DNA from: Adenanthera pavonina
Lineage: Eukaryota; Streptophyta; Magnoliopsida; Fabales; Fabaceae
NCBI GenBank assembly: GCA_026686845.1
Contig: JAIVEN010000003.1
Location: 6,326,501 to 6,390,500, forward strand
DNA length: 64,000 nucleotides
Reading direction: 5' to 3'
The notes under the pieces are model-generated. The model was not told the origin of the DNA, ran no database searches, and saw only the letters and a program-made list of their open reading frames with translations. Position numbers and translations under genes: made by a program. Position 1 is the first letter of the stretch. Every line of letters starts with the position of its first letter. Shown here piece after piece: positions 11,464 to 22,683 of this stretch.

Positions 11464-11834
11464 TTGCAGAAGAGGAGAGAGGGAGAGAAGGCTAGAAGGA
11501 AGAGAGAGAGAGAAGGGAGAACTTAAGGAAGAGAAGAAAGAACTCTAGAAATAGAGAAATCAATGAAAAAGAAAATAGATATTTAGAAACTTAAATTCAT
11601 TCAATATAATTTTATCTACCATTCCAATCATAATGATAGCTATTTATAGAACTTAATGGAACATTATAGAAAAGTGACAAAATCTAATAAAATAGAAAAT
11701 TATTTAATCTAATAACTAAATCTATGGAGATTGCAAAAATCTCATTTATTTAGAAATTTCCAAAAATTAAGATATTCTAAGACATTTTAACTTAAAGAAA
11801 AAGAAATCATAAAATAGGAAATAAATAAAAGATA

Positions 11835-12363
11835 ATGTACTGGCCGGGATGATAAGGCCGAGCTTACAAGTCCGAGGTAGATAAACGTCCATTTGATGTA
11901 CCACTCTCCGGGCTCATATACACCGAGCTTAAGCGCAACAATCCGAGTATTACATCGGTTATCAAGCGGTAAGCCCGAGTTATTGTACGGCCAAATGATC
12001 GTACGGTTAAATAACATCTCGGCCATAGGACCAACTACGGGTTTCTCTACGAAGATTGTGCTGCTCCGAAAATACCCGACTAGGAGTAACGGTTATGAGA
12101 ATAATAACTATTACGGAATCATAACTGAAGGACGAAAAATCAGGGATCAAGTGAAAAGAGTGCGATACTCCATAATGATTATTTATATCCCGATAAATTA
12201 GGGGTTAGGGGGAGAAAACAGTTAAACCTTAACGGTCAGGGGAAGGTCAATAAAAAGGGGGCAAGAAGAAGCGTAAAAAAACAGAGAGCACTGCACACTG
12301 AAAAGGAGGAATAGTCTATCTCGGCTTTTTGACAGAACAGATAATATAAATCCTAACAATCTG
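11835..12363. mobile_element. Solo LTR-like insertion nested in the left LTR
   Basis: This block interrupts the left LTR of the 11.46-13.39 kb element; the right LTR lacks it. It is much less AT-rich than its host, with repeated 'ccgag' and 'cggcc' motifs, and has LTR-like ends (TGTACTGG ... CCTAACA). It contains a TATA-like 'gtcaataaaaaggggg'. The 8-base sequence AAAAGATA occurs just outside on both sides (11827-11834 and 12364-12371). Such LTR composition is common in plant gypsy elements, but I could not assign a lineage. Confidence 0.5.
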
Positions 12364-12516
12364 AAAAGATATTATAAAATATAATCTAAAATATCTTAAT
12401 AAAATAATTTTATTTAAAATCCTAATTCTTTAAAACTATCTAATTTCCATCATTTATCTCCGCTTGAAAGAACTCTCCTTCAAAGAGTTAAAACTCTACG
12501 TAGCATCTAGATTTGG

Positions 12517-12598
12517 AAAATTTTTCCAATAAATAAGATAGCAAAGGATGTGATTTAAAAATTTTTCCAATAAATAAGATAGCAAAGGATGTGATTTA
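12517..12598. repeat. Perfect 41-bp tandem duplication
   Basis: Two identical 41-base units (12517-12557 and 12558-12598) begin AAAATTTTTCC and end GTGATTTA. They lie in the internal region of the short LTR element. The identity implies a recent slippage-type duplication. Confidence 0.85.
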
Positions 12599-13445
12599 AA
12601 AAAAGGAACTTCTTTTTAAAGCTCAAAATATTCTCCGATTCCAGAAATCTTTTCCAATGAATAAGATATTGATGAAAAGAATCACCAAGTGAGAGAATGT
12701 TTTGCTTCTCTAGTATAGTGACAAGATAAAATTGAGAATCACAATCAACAAACTTAGAAAATAGAACTTCCATGGGTGAAGATTATTTTAGAGCTTGTTC
12801 ATTCTTTAAGTTTTCGCCTTTAAGAGGTAAGGGAGGCATCACTGGTGAAATTTAGTTGGATTTGAGGATGGTGGCTTGTCTGCATATTTATTGGAGGAGT
12901 TAAATGTATGATAAAAAATGGATCATAATATCTTCTGTCATTTGGATCTAATACTTTGATACCAAATGATATAAGAGAAGAGAGGGAGAGAATGCTAGAT
13001 AGAAAAAAGAGAGAACTTAAGGAAGAGAAGGAAGGACTCAAGAAAGAGAGAATTCAATGAGAAAGAAAATAAATATCTAGAAATTCAAATTTATTCAATA
13101 GGATCTTCTTTGCCATTTCAATCACAATGATAGCTGTTTATAGAACTTAATGGAACAATTTAAAAAGTTAACAAAATCTAATAAAATAGAAAATTATTTA
13201 AACTAATAACTAAATCTAGAGAGATTGCAAAAATCTCATTTATTTAGAAATTTTTAAAAATTAGGACATTCTAAAATACTCTAACTTAAAAGAAAAAAAT
13301 CATAAATATAATTTAAAATATCATAATAAAATAATTTTATTTAAAATTATAATTCTTTAAAACTATCCCTTCTTTATCAAGAAACTTTGCTATAGATTCA
13401 AGCTTCAAATGGTAAGTTTCTTATCTTTGGTCCCATCAATCAGCT

Positions 13446-14055
13446 TGAAATTTTTGTGTGCCCTTCGTGATTTCTTGGCGAACCTAGAAAGGTTTTGTCG
13501 TCAGTTTGGGCAATGGTCATCAACTTCTTCCCAGAAAGCAGATAGCATCGAAGGTAATTGATTACTGATATGGGTGCTCTTAGTTTTGTTTTCTCCTTTC
13601 AATTTGGTAGAAAAAATGCTTTATCAAGTGAAAAAGAGAATTTTGATGAAGGCTTGCAATGGGGAGTTCATTAGTCACAGTTTATACACTGTATAATGGT
13701 CAACAATCAAGCTTTTATGTTTTTGCAATTCTTCTATTACTATTGCCGTTGACTATGCTGTATGTGCTTTGAAATTATAACATTCACAAGAATAGTTAGT
13801 TTGATGCATTGCTCTCGAGTTTACAAGATAAATCAATATATTTTTCAGCACCACACCATCCTGCTCATGATCATGCTAGATCAATTTGACGCATTTATAG
13901 GAGAATATATTCGTTCATAGTTATTGTGATTTTCTGTTAACAGTCTTCCTCTCTTGCATGCAGGAGCTGGTGCTGTGGATTATAAATCTCTAAGCGATGA
14001 TGAATGGAAGAGGAGGCTGAACTAGCCAGAAGGGGACAAAGAGGGCTTTCACCAG
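13446..14055 (+). pseudogene. MSRB: Methionine-R-sulfoxide reductase B (plastid type) gene fragment
   Basis: Two exon-like blocks are visible. The first, about 13446-13553, reads SSTSSQKADSIE and ends at a GTAATT donor. The second, 13964-14055, follows a CAG acceptor and reads GAGAVDYKSLSDDEWKRRL, then, after a frameshift, QKGTKRAFT and a GTAAGT donor. This is the start of the mature part of MsrB, an enzyme that reduces methionine-R-sulfoxide in proteins. A short segment between KRRL and QKGT is missing and creates an in-frame TAG. The catalytic and zinc-binding cysteine exons are not found downstream. It is therefore a dead fragment, not a gene. It lies in the same orientation as the bHLH fragment at 15045 and the Helitron-like terminus near 17014. 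Confidence 0.75.
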
Positions 14056-15044
14056 GTAAGTTTGTTGAATGACTATTATATGTATGCTTCCCAATAGTTT
14101 CAATTATATGTGCCGGTTTTTCTCTATTTCCCTAGGAACCCAAATAGATATTTATTACTTGCATGTCATATAGTAGAGTCTTTATGCTTCATTTCTAATT
14201 TCTAACTTCCATCTGCTTGTGGTGGTACCAATTCACTTTGCTCAGTCTATCTTCAATTACAGAAACAGTAAAAAGAATAATAACCCATGATTGATAAATT
14301 AATATTGCTACTTAAGTTTTCAAAATATACTCTTGCATTTCAAAGTTCTAATATCAATATCCTCTATATTTCATGCCTCTTTAACTTTGTGGTTGCTCAA
14401 GTTTGCCAATTTCAGGATAAGACCCTAGCGACAATTGTGTTCTGCTGATATCTTTATGATAAAAATATTAGAACTACGATTGGATTTCACTTAAGTTCTC
14501 CCACAATTTGAAAACAAGTGATAAATTTGGTTCATTTAAATGTAACTCAAGGATTTGTCTTTGTTGTAAATTCCATACTAAAATGGGAGTCAAAGCTTAT
14601 GCAACTATAATGGCCCAAAAAAAGAACAGTTATTGTTAGGCGAAATATTATAGAAACTTCTTTGGTTTCTGATATTTTAGACTTATTAGCCAATATATTC
14701 TATTTGCTTGTGGGGTTAGAGTCTTTGCTGTCAAGATATGGTGATCTTATTGCCTGAGTTCCAGGATTAAGGAGATTTGGGTTAACTTTTGTTGTTATAA
14801 AAAATACCAGCATTTTGGATCTTGATTAGATAGACTTATGAAGCTGTCATACAAAATCTGAATTTCCACCTATTATAATTATATATAATTGTTTGGTTGC
14901 TTTAGGTGCGTCCTATCATATTCTCTGGGAAGGTCCTGCAATATATATATATATATATATCTTTCACTTGGTTTATTATAGATTGATTTCAGTTTAGGGG
15001 TCATTGTTCTGCTGACATTGGTAATTTTTTTATGTTTTTCACAG
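14056..15044. other. Intron-like DNA between captured gene fragments
   Basis: AT-rich non-coding sequence with T-rich tracts, including an (AT)10 microsatellite at 14939-14960. Nothing coding is recognised. It probably comprises intron remnants of the MSRB fragment and of the bHLH fragment. Confidence 0.4.
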
Positions 15045-15119
15045 ACAAATAAAGCTTCAATGCTTGATGGAGCTATTGAGCATCTTAAACAGCTTCGGCT
15101 CCGAGAACAGGAGTGCATC
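15045..15119 (+). pseudogene. bHLH transcription factor exon fragment (helix 2)
   Basis: After a clean acceptor (TTTTTCACAG), the frame reads TNKASMLDGAIEHLKQL and continues with LREQ. This matches the loop/helix 2 exon of plant bHLH proteins of the PIF/SPATULA group (usual form TDKASMLDEAIEYLKSLQ). The basic region and helix 1 exon are not seen upstream, and no activation domain follows. It is an isolated exon, so I treat it as a captured or decayed fragment. Confidence 0.7.
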
Positions 15120-16982
15120 TCCTTTAAAACCTGCAGTTTTTGTCCTTTAGTTCCTCTTTGAAATTGGTATTGATAAATATGATTTTTACTTGATACATGC
15201 CACAATTCATGCCATGCGCATGGATCTCCTTGTATAATTTTGTGACTCCCATTCTTGGTCCATGCAACCCAAGGAAACAAGGGAAAAAGGAAATATTAGT
15301 ACTTATCAGAAAAATCTGTCAAAAATTGTTTCACTTCTAGAAGATGAATATGGAGAAGATGGCCAACATAAAGCCCCCATTGCTCTGGCAAAATAAAAAA
15401 AAAAGGGCCCCCATTGCTATACAATTTTCCAATATGATGCACTTGGGAGTTTAAGGGTACTTGAAGTAGTTAGTAGACTGATACAAGCTCACTATCACAA
15501 AAAAATTGTAAAACGTGCCGTTAATCCTTGTCATGCATTTTCATGTAATGTTGATGATTGGGAAGACTTCTGGAGAAAAATTATTCCTTCTGGCAAGTAA
15601 TAGTTGAAAATTAATTGGACGGTTGGGTAAGAGCTTGGTTGCAACAATGCTTCTAAGCAAGGAGTAAACTATTACATGTAATTCTTGGGTAATATGTTAT
15701 GTAAAATTGCCATATAAACCAGCAATCAATTGAAATGTCCTATTGGTTTCTTAGAAAGCTACTGAACCAAGATGCTTACTTGTGGAATAAGTACGGAGAG
15801 AAAAGATGATAAGTTCTATATGTTCTAATGATTAATACTTTAGATGTTGAGTAGCTCATTGATTCTTTGAACAAATCAGTAGTTGCCCACTTCGTGTAAC
15901 ACTTTTAAAGGCCAATTAATGTAGAAATTTTGACTAATTACAAGCTTACCTCATTCAATAAGTTTTAGGATGTTCATGTAACTTTCAGGGATGCTACTGA
16001 TAGTTTATTGAATTATAGTTTATGAATTACAGTTGTCAAAGTTAGTAAATATCGATAGGTCTCAATTATGAGATTATGATGTTTGTGTGACTGCCGAAGT
16101 TGCTCAAATGGTCTGAGTTGCTATAAATTTGCAGTTTAGCCACTATAGGACATGACTCTCTTTTAAGATTTAATAATTAAGTACTGTTGCTTCCAGAAAG
16201 CAATGTAATATTTGTTTCACTTTAATTGCTTATGATCTTCCAATGATTTTTCAAGATCAGGCATCTAATGGGATAATTGGCAGCTGCATCTAACAATATT
16301 AATTTCGACACTCCTTCATATGTTGCTTGCTGAATTGCATAAATTTAGTTCTCGATCTAACTGTCATGTGATTTTGCTACTTACATGGTTCATGAGCTAT
16401 TCAATGTTCTTCAATGACTGATTGGAGTCAAAACGAGGTTGAAGATTGGTCAGTGGCATAACTGGTAGGTGTATCTAGCAAATGATAATCAGGATAGAGC
16501 AGAGCCGGTCTATGAAGGATAGGATGTTACTGATTAACTGTTGTTTTGAGCTCACTGTTACTCAAGAAAAATATTTAGTGGGGATAATATATAGTGTTTT
16601 GGATTTGAGTTTCCGATGTCAATTCTAAAACACTCATTATGGGATGCATTATTCGAGCACATAGAGAAGCAAAAATATGCTTCATAAATAATACTCTTTT
16701 AACTTCAAATACAATGTACAAAAATATGCTTCATACATAATACTTTTTCAACTTCAAATACAGTGCGCACAATAAAATGAGTTATTTTCTTAACACATGA
16801 CATTGGTTACAAATAAGATTAGTTTTCTAATCATCCGTAACTCCTTACTAAAAAAATCCCAAAGAAAATCATGATAACTCTTTTACAACTAATTTCCTTC
16901 ACAAATGTTTCATGCCTATTGCACAGACATTATATTAGATTATACTTTGTGACAAAAAATATTACTGCTCAAAAAATAGCTT
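15120..16982. other. Non-coding DNA, probably the 3' body of a Helitron-like element
   Basis: No protein family is recognisable. A 49-base imperfect tandem duplication lies at 16671-16768 (units 16671-16719 and 16720-16768). The interval leads into the hairpin and CTAG terminus near 17014. If the Helitron reading is right, this is its non-coding 3' region. Confidence 0.35.
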
Positions 16983-17014
16983 CCGCGCATTGCACACCGG
17001 TTAAAAAAATCTAG
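16983..17014 (+). mobile_element. Putative Helitron 3' terminus
   Basis: The sequence shows an imperfect GC-rich hairpin (CCGCGCATTGCACACCGG, 16983-17000), a 10-base spacer, then CTAG at 17011-17014 followed by T. Plant Helitrons end in a short hairpin about 10-12 bases before CTRR and insert between A and T. One common plant hairpin has the form CCGTGC..GCACGG, from which this could be decayed. The 5' TC terminus was not located, so the element's length is unknown. Confidence 0.5.
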
Positions 17015-17270
17015 TTATAATTTAAAAGTTCATAATTACAGGATCGGGGAAATGCCAAATCCCAAATAACCCCTTTATTTACTTGTCCATGCATTGCATT
17101 ACATATTTCGTAATTGCAAACACACCAAAAGCATTTACCAAAAGATAAAAACAAAAGGTTGATGGTTATGGTTGTTGATATTGAAATACCAGATGAGGAT
17201 GAAGGGCAAACGGGCAAAGAGCTTCGGATCAGCTAATTCCCCCATGATGGAGTGATTGATTTAAATAAGA

Positions 17271-17475
17271 TCAAGCAACCTTAACCTCAATGGTCTTGGG
17301 CCTCTTGGGCTGAGGTGGCGGGAACTTGTGTACGGTAACCGTGAGCACTCCGGCCTGAGAAACTGCAGAGATGGCATCCACGTCGGCATTATCAGGAAGC
17401 ACAAATTTCCCCATGAACTTGCCCACCCTCCTCTCCATCCTTACGTACTTCACGCCTTCGTCATTGCCCCAAGAG
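17271..17475 (-). pseudogene. 5'-truncated class II small heat-shock protein
   Basis: The last about 60 codons of a class II sHSP are intact: VKYVRMERRVGKFM, then VLPDNADVDAISAV, GVLTVTVHK, and the tail KTIEVKVA before a TGA at 17271. Upstream of DEGVKY the similarity stops abruptly, so the N-terminal arm and half of the alpha-crystallin domain are missing. No promoter is attached. It resembles the intact gene at 7285-7758 but differs at several positions (for example DNADVD against ENANTD). It is a broken relative, perhaps an old tandem duplicate. Confidence 0.85.
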
Positions 17476-19190
17476 CAAAGATTGAATTCAGTTTATTTTA
17501 TAACATTTGTTCGTAACTTTGTGTACAATGCTGGATACGTTTTTTCTTATATTAAATGTGTCTCACAATTCATGAACATTATGTTGATATTGATGGTGTT
17601 TAAATTCTAATAGAATATTTGTATTTTTAAATTAATTGGTTTAAGGATTAAAATAGAAGGCCTTCCGAAGTTTGGGTTTGGACCTGGGAGGAAAGACACT
17701 ATGCACCATTAATTTAAGGGCCGATTCGATGAAACTTATGCAACATCGCTGTTGGGTCATATTGATGCAATAGTGAAAGGCATCCTTAAGAAGGGCACCT
17801 GTTTTTTGGGCCATCATGAAAGGCCCTCTTAATTAGTAAAAAGTCTTAATTTTAATAATTCATTCGTAAATTTTAGCGGCAACATAAAAAGTAAGCAATT
17901 TGCCTTTTCCAGACAAATAAATAAATTTCTTGCATGAAGGTATGGAATTACAAGCTGTTTTATTTTTTTAAAAGCTTCCCTAGCTTCAATTTGAAACAAA
18001 TAAAATAATAGCTTCACTAATAACTCTCACATGTCAATATCATAATTTACTTGTTATTTTTTTTAACTATTACTACTTGAATTAGACAAAAATGTAATTT
18101 TTATATATTACCATTTTATTATATATGTTCACTAAAACATGAAAAATATCAATTTTATTAACAATAATGTAATAAATTTATAATTTAATAAAATTTACAA
18201 ATTATATATAACAATTAGGAGGAGCATTGATTCGACTTCTACCATAAAACTATAATATTATTGTATATTGATATATCGTTGAATATATATTCACCAAGAT
18301 ATCATCAAACAAATGTATATTCATATTTAAATTTTGAGTCAACGTAATAAGGATATGACTCAAATCCCATAAAAGGTGTAGATTTAAATTATGTTATTGA
18401 TATAAAGATTTCATTGATAGATAATTTATAATTACCTTTATAAACACTCTTTGAATTTTGAGGCCTCTATAACCTTAGTGAGTTTTGGAATTAAGCTCAC
18501 CTAAATTATTGTCTATTAAAAAAATTATTTGTACTTTTAAAAAAAATTGTAAATTTTGTTTTATTGCATTTGATTTAGGGAAGATAGGAGAATGTGTCAA
18601 AATTTATCTAAAATACAAATTTTGAATAAAATATTGTGAATAAATAGTGAAGAATAAAATATATCATAAATAAAACTAAATATTAAAAAACAGATTAGAT
18701 ATTTTTTTGGTGAGTAACAAAACAACAGATTAGATGTCAATAAAAGCAGAGTCTTAGCCCAAACCGGGGAAAATGTACTGTTTAAGCGTGCTGGCGCACC
18801 CATTGTACTGGAGGGAATTGTGTTGGGTTCACGTTTTGCGGTTTTGGCCAAGAAAGAGAACTGCATCTATTTAAAAAAAAAATATAGAAGAGAAGGAAAA
18901 CATCATCTTTCATCAGCGTCACCGATATGGCAACGGGCACGTGTCCATTTTCACTTGATCCGCAAAACCCTCACTAAAATCCACAAGCTCCTTCCTTCTT
19001 CCATATTTTCGTTAGGCTTTTTAGCCCTCACTGTCTCTCTGTAGCTCGAGTCTCAACTTCACCTTGTTGTTACTCAGTTTTGCTTTTTTGTGGAACTTCT
19101 CTCAATTTCTGTCTCTGGTGCACCTTAGGTTTCGCTTTCTCTTCTTCTCCTCACCTCCCTCTCTCAATCGACTTGCTTGATTAAGACACG
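17476..19190. other. Intergenic DNA and promoter of the carrier gene
   Basis: Bases 17476-18780 are AT-rich and without recognisable genes. From about 18780 the composition becomes more balanced. A CACGTG core (GGGCACGTGTCC) near 18938 and pyrimidine-rich leader-like sequence at 19000-19190 suggest the promoter and 5' UTR of the carrier gene at 19637. Confidence 0.4.
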
Positions 19191-19205
19191 AGCAAGTGAA
19201 CAAAG

Positions 19206-19509
19206 ATGATCACACTCCATGCTTCTCCGGTAAGCACCATGGTGTATTCTTAATCTGTTTCCTCAATACATTTTTGAACCATTTCTGGTGATCCCCGCCC
19301 CCTCAATTGTCTGTCTTCTCAAGAAGAGAAGAAGAAAGTTGTATTTCTCCATCTCAACCAGCATCCGGGACTCACTAGTATCACCATAACTATTTTACTC
19401 TTTCAATCTGTCTTTTCCATTTCTTCTGTATTTTCCTGATTAGTCCCGAACCCACCTCGCTTGGTTCTATTTTTAGATCAATTTGATGTTCTTTTTCCAG
19501 GATTGCTGA
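19206..19509 (+). promoter_or_regulatory. 5' UTR intron and small upstream ORF of the carrier gene
   Basis: A donor GTAAGC starts at 19230 and an acceptor TTTTTCCAG ends at 19500, defining a probable 271-base 5' UTR intron. After splicing, an ATG at 19206 opens a 10-codon frame (MITLHASPDC) that crosses the junction and stops at 19507-19509, about 130 bases before the main ATG. Such uORFs can reduce translation of the main frame. Both the intron and the uORF are inferred from signals only. Confidence 0.45.
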
Positions 19510-19636
19510 GCAAGATAGTTGTTAGCTCCGTCCATTTTAGTTAAAGGATTTGGCTGGTAGTGGTTTGTGAGGCTATCTGTGGAGGGTCTTCCTGAATTCT
19601 TGTAGCTGTTAGGGTGGTTCCTCCAAAGTGGCGAAG

Positions 19637-20677
19637 ATGAGTTTAAGTGCGGCCGAGGACGATTCGGCTTCAGAAATTCATATCCCAGCAGAGATAGATT
19701 GGCACATGCTTGACAAATCCAAGTTCTTCTTCTTAGGCGCCGCCTTATTTTCCGGTGTATCCACTGCGCTCTATCCTATTATTGTGTTGAAGACCCGCCA
19801 GCAGGTTTGTTCATCCCAGATTTCTTGCTTCCAGATGTCTTTTTCCATCATGCGCTACGAAGGCTTGAGAGGGTTTTACAAAGGTTTTGGTACCTCCTTG
19901 ACCGGAACTATCCCTGCTCGAGCACTTTACATGGGTGCACTTGAAGTCACCAAGAGTAATGTTGGCTCTGCTATTGCTGGTCTGGGGTTTTCAGATACCA
20001 CCGCCACCGCCATAGGTAATGCTGCTGCAGGAGTTAGTTCTGCTATGGCTGCACAATTAGTTTGGACCCCAATTGATGTTGTGAGTCAAAGACTCATGGT
20101 TAGCGGTAGCAAGAACATGCTCCCCAATGTTTATTCGGGGAATTACAGAAATGGTTATGATGCCTTCAGGAAAATTCTTTGCACCGACGGACTGCGAGGA
20201 TTATATAGAGGATTTGGGATTTCAATATTGACTTATGCACCATCCAATGCTGTGTGGTGGACTTCTTACTCTATGGTTCATAGGCTCATCTGGGGTGCTT
20301 TTGGTGGCTACATGGGTAAGAAGGATGATAGCAATTTGATCAGTGGGTGTGGTTTTAGGCCTGATTCGAAGGCTATGGTGGCAGTCCAAGGGTTAAGTGC
20401 AGTTGTGGCCAGTGGGGTTTCAGCTATTGCAACTATGCCACTTGACACCGTCAAGACAAGGTTGCAGGTGTTGGATGCAGACGAAAATGGGCGAAGGAAA
20501 CCATTGACTGCTATGCAGACTGTTAGGAATTTGGTGAAGGAAGGTGGCTTCATTGCTTGTTACAGAGGATTGGGGCCAAGGTGGGCTTCAATGTCCATGT
20601 CCGCTACAACCATGATTACTACCTACGAGTTTTTGAAACGAATGTCTACCAAGAGGCAAGAGAAATTATCTGCATAA
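19637..20677 (+). CDS. Mitochondrial carrier family protein, SLC25A44-like
   Basis: This is an inner-membrane solute transporter of the SLC25 fold, 346 residues encoded in one exon. Three carrier repeats are visible by their signature motifs: YPIIVLKTRQQ at 46-56, TPIDVVSQRL at 144-153 and MPLDTVKTRLQV at 267-278, each followed by a G-rich helix pair (for example YEGLRGFYKGFG). The N-terminus with EIDWHMLDKSKFF is typical of plant proteins annotated as SLC25A44-like. The animal relative transports branched-chain amino acids; the plant substrate cannot be read from the sequence. The start is the ATG at 19637; the GTG nine bases upstream is not a plant start. The frame is undamaged and of normal length. 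A G-box-like CACGTG lies about 0.7 kb upstream. Confidence 0.93.
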   Translation: MSLSAAEDDSASEIHIPAEIDWHMLDKSKFFFLGAALFSGVSTALYPIIVLKTRQQVCSSQISCFQMSFSIMRYEGLRGFYKGFGTSLTGTIPARALYMGALEVTKSNVGSAIAGLGFSDTTATAIGNAAAGVSSAMAAQLVWTPIDVVSQRLMVSGSKNMLPNVYSGNYRNGYDAFRKILCTDGLRGLYRGFGISILTYAPSNAVWWTSYSMVHRLIWGAFGGYMGKKDDSNLISGCGFRPDSKAMVAVQGLSAVVASGVSAIATMPLDTVKTRLQVLDADENGRRKPLTAMQTVRNLVKEGGFIACYRGLGPRWASMSMSATTMITTYEFLKRMSTKRQEKLSA

Positions 20678-22680
20678 TGCCTTGAAGCAGTGGAAAGATT
20701 ATATAGGAATTAGGATCCCCTGTCTTCTCATTGTATGTCTCGGACCTCTCTGAAGTTTTTGCTTGTAATAGCCCGCCTCACGGCCAATATGACAAGATTG
20801 TATATTCATCTCTTCTTTTATCTTCTATCCTATATTCACCAAAGAAAAATTACTCTAGTTTTTATTTGTTTTTTATGATCTGTGTTTCAATATTTTACAC
20901 TTTGATGGAGATGTGCTTCACTCCTAGTAATTGAAACTTTTAACCGCCTCCTTTATTCTATATGATCCTGTAAATCTGGAAATTTTGTAAGGGCCAAGGC
21001 CCGAGCTACGAAAGACACATTTATGTAACTGCTGCATTCCTGAAAATTATAGTGAATTCACACAATTTGAGGAAGGAAGGGAAGAGGGAGGGTTTCTGGC
21101 CCTTGCGACCCTCAAAGGACGAGGGATGGGGTTATTGATCGCAGGTTCGTGTGATTAAGGACTAAATAAAAGGTCATCCGCTTGCTTTTTTTATTTTGTA
21201 TGGCGCTCCTCTTCTTTTGATTCACGAGGCTTGCCCCTTGTACATACTTTCAGCAATAAAATCCCAAGGTCATTAAAAAATAAGAGGTCATCGGACCTAG
21301 ACCTATGTCTCCAATATCCCTGTCTTTTTTGACGATTTATGATTTGCGAATACTCTGAGGTTGACTTTGTGTGAAAATATGTTTAATTTGTGGGTAGAAG
21401 AATTATTTTTATTTGAGCGAACGAGATCACTTCACAATATCAGTGATACCCACAAAAGAGAAACTCTGCTATTGAACTGCGGGTTCTAGGCACACAAAAC
21501 AATTAGTTGGCTAAACGACAGCCCATACATTGAGCTCAACCAAGGACAACTATTTATTACTAACTCAAATTGATGGCAAAATTAAAATTGGAATTGGCCT
21601 CATAATTCCTGTGATTAGTCAAATTCTGAATCTTCGGGCCATAAGCATTTTAGCGGTTATAGGGTGTAACATATGAGCTAAAAGCAGGCACTCCAAAAGT
21701 TTAGATCCCAATAAGGATTGAGATAGGTTTTATAGAGGTGAGTTGTATGAAGTCATAATGAGCGGTGGCAGCGTCTGAAAACCGATTCATGGAACAGGTG
21801 TCCTGTATTGAAACCAGGGGCTCCTTTGCAAAAACCAGCTTCTCCAGCCAATCTATATTCCAGTTCTATGGACCATTGGGGAGCTAAAACAGCGGGCCAA
21901 GTAACATAGTCCTATCCTATGATCTCGTTTCTCTCTCCACTTTATCCAATTAACCTCCCTTTCCTTGCGTGTAAAGGTACAAAAAATTTGGCAACTTAAT
22001 AGAAATATCTCGGACAAGGACAATCAGAGGAGATCAGCGAGTGATACACCATTGGGTAGTAGAACCAAGGTTAATTTAAAACTCTAAATAAAAATGCTAG
22101 TTATGAATAACGGCTATACAAAATTACAGTTGCTCAGTTTGGAAGTGAAACTGTTGGGAATCGAAATTCGTCACCGCCATTAACGGCTCGGTAACCTCAC
22201 TGTTGTCGATAATATAGAGTTACGATTACGCTTTTCTTCAGTTCAGTTTCTACTTCTCTAAGCATCTCACTAGTAATTGATAAGTTCTTAGGACTGACTC
22301 TGATTCCAATTGCAATGTTCTATGTGGGTTTTTTCAAGCGTGAAACAACATTCCAATGGCGTTAAACGTTGAATGATCGGTTCATGACTTGTGAGACACA
22401 AGGGAAGATGGATTAATACTCCTAATTTCAATTGAATCTGAAGGCCACGCTTCCAGTTACACAGGGGAGGAATTTTTGGCAGCAGGGCCACGTGATTTTC
22501 TCAGAAAACATATTCTAGTGATGGTAGATACTTATTTATAAATTTCACTTTCTAGGAAAAATGAAAAATCATATTAAAAAAAAAAGTTTAAAATTTTGAA
22601 GGGTCCATCGTCCGAGCTTGTTCTGGCTGGGCTATGTCTATAATTCCAGATTAATGAATTCTAGAATGGATGCTTTTATA
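20678..22680. other. 3' flank of the carrier gene and unannotated intergenic DNA
   Basis: The first about 300 bases are probably 3' UTR. An AATAAA occurs near 21255 but is distant. From 21300 to 22500 the sequence has near-genic composition yet no frame resembles a known protein on either strand. I see no element termini here. Confidence 0.35.
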
Positions 22681-22683
22681 ATA

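Larger units (their letters stand above)
11464..13390 (-). mobile_element. Short non-autonomous copia-type LTR element with two similar LTRs
   Basis: Two direct repeats share a purine-rich start ('agaggagagagggagaga'), the block 'atagaacttaatggaac', 'gattgcaaaaatctcattt', and an end 'ttatttaaaat..taattctttaaaactatc'. They run from about 11464 to 12450 (interrupted) and from about 12955 to 13390. Just left of the right copy, the minus strand reads TTTGGTATCAAAGTA, a near match to the initiator Met-tRNA primer-binding site TGGTATCAGAGC. The element is therefore in minus orientation. The internal part is only about 0.5 kb and encodes no gag or pol, so it is TRIM-like or a deletion derivative. 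Boundaries are approximate and I found no convincing target-site duplication. Confidence 0.6.

Noticed and set aside
17011..17217. Open frame next to the Helitron-like terminus
   Set aside because: Low-complexity translation without homology; not a captured gene.
19628..19636. Upstream extension of the carrier protein by three codons
   Set aside because: The extension would begin at GTG; plants start at ATG, which is at 19637.
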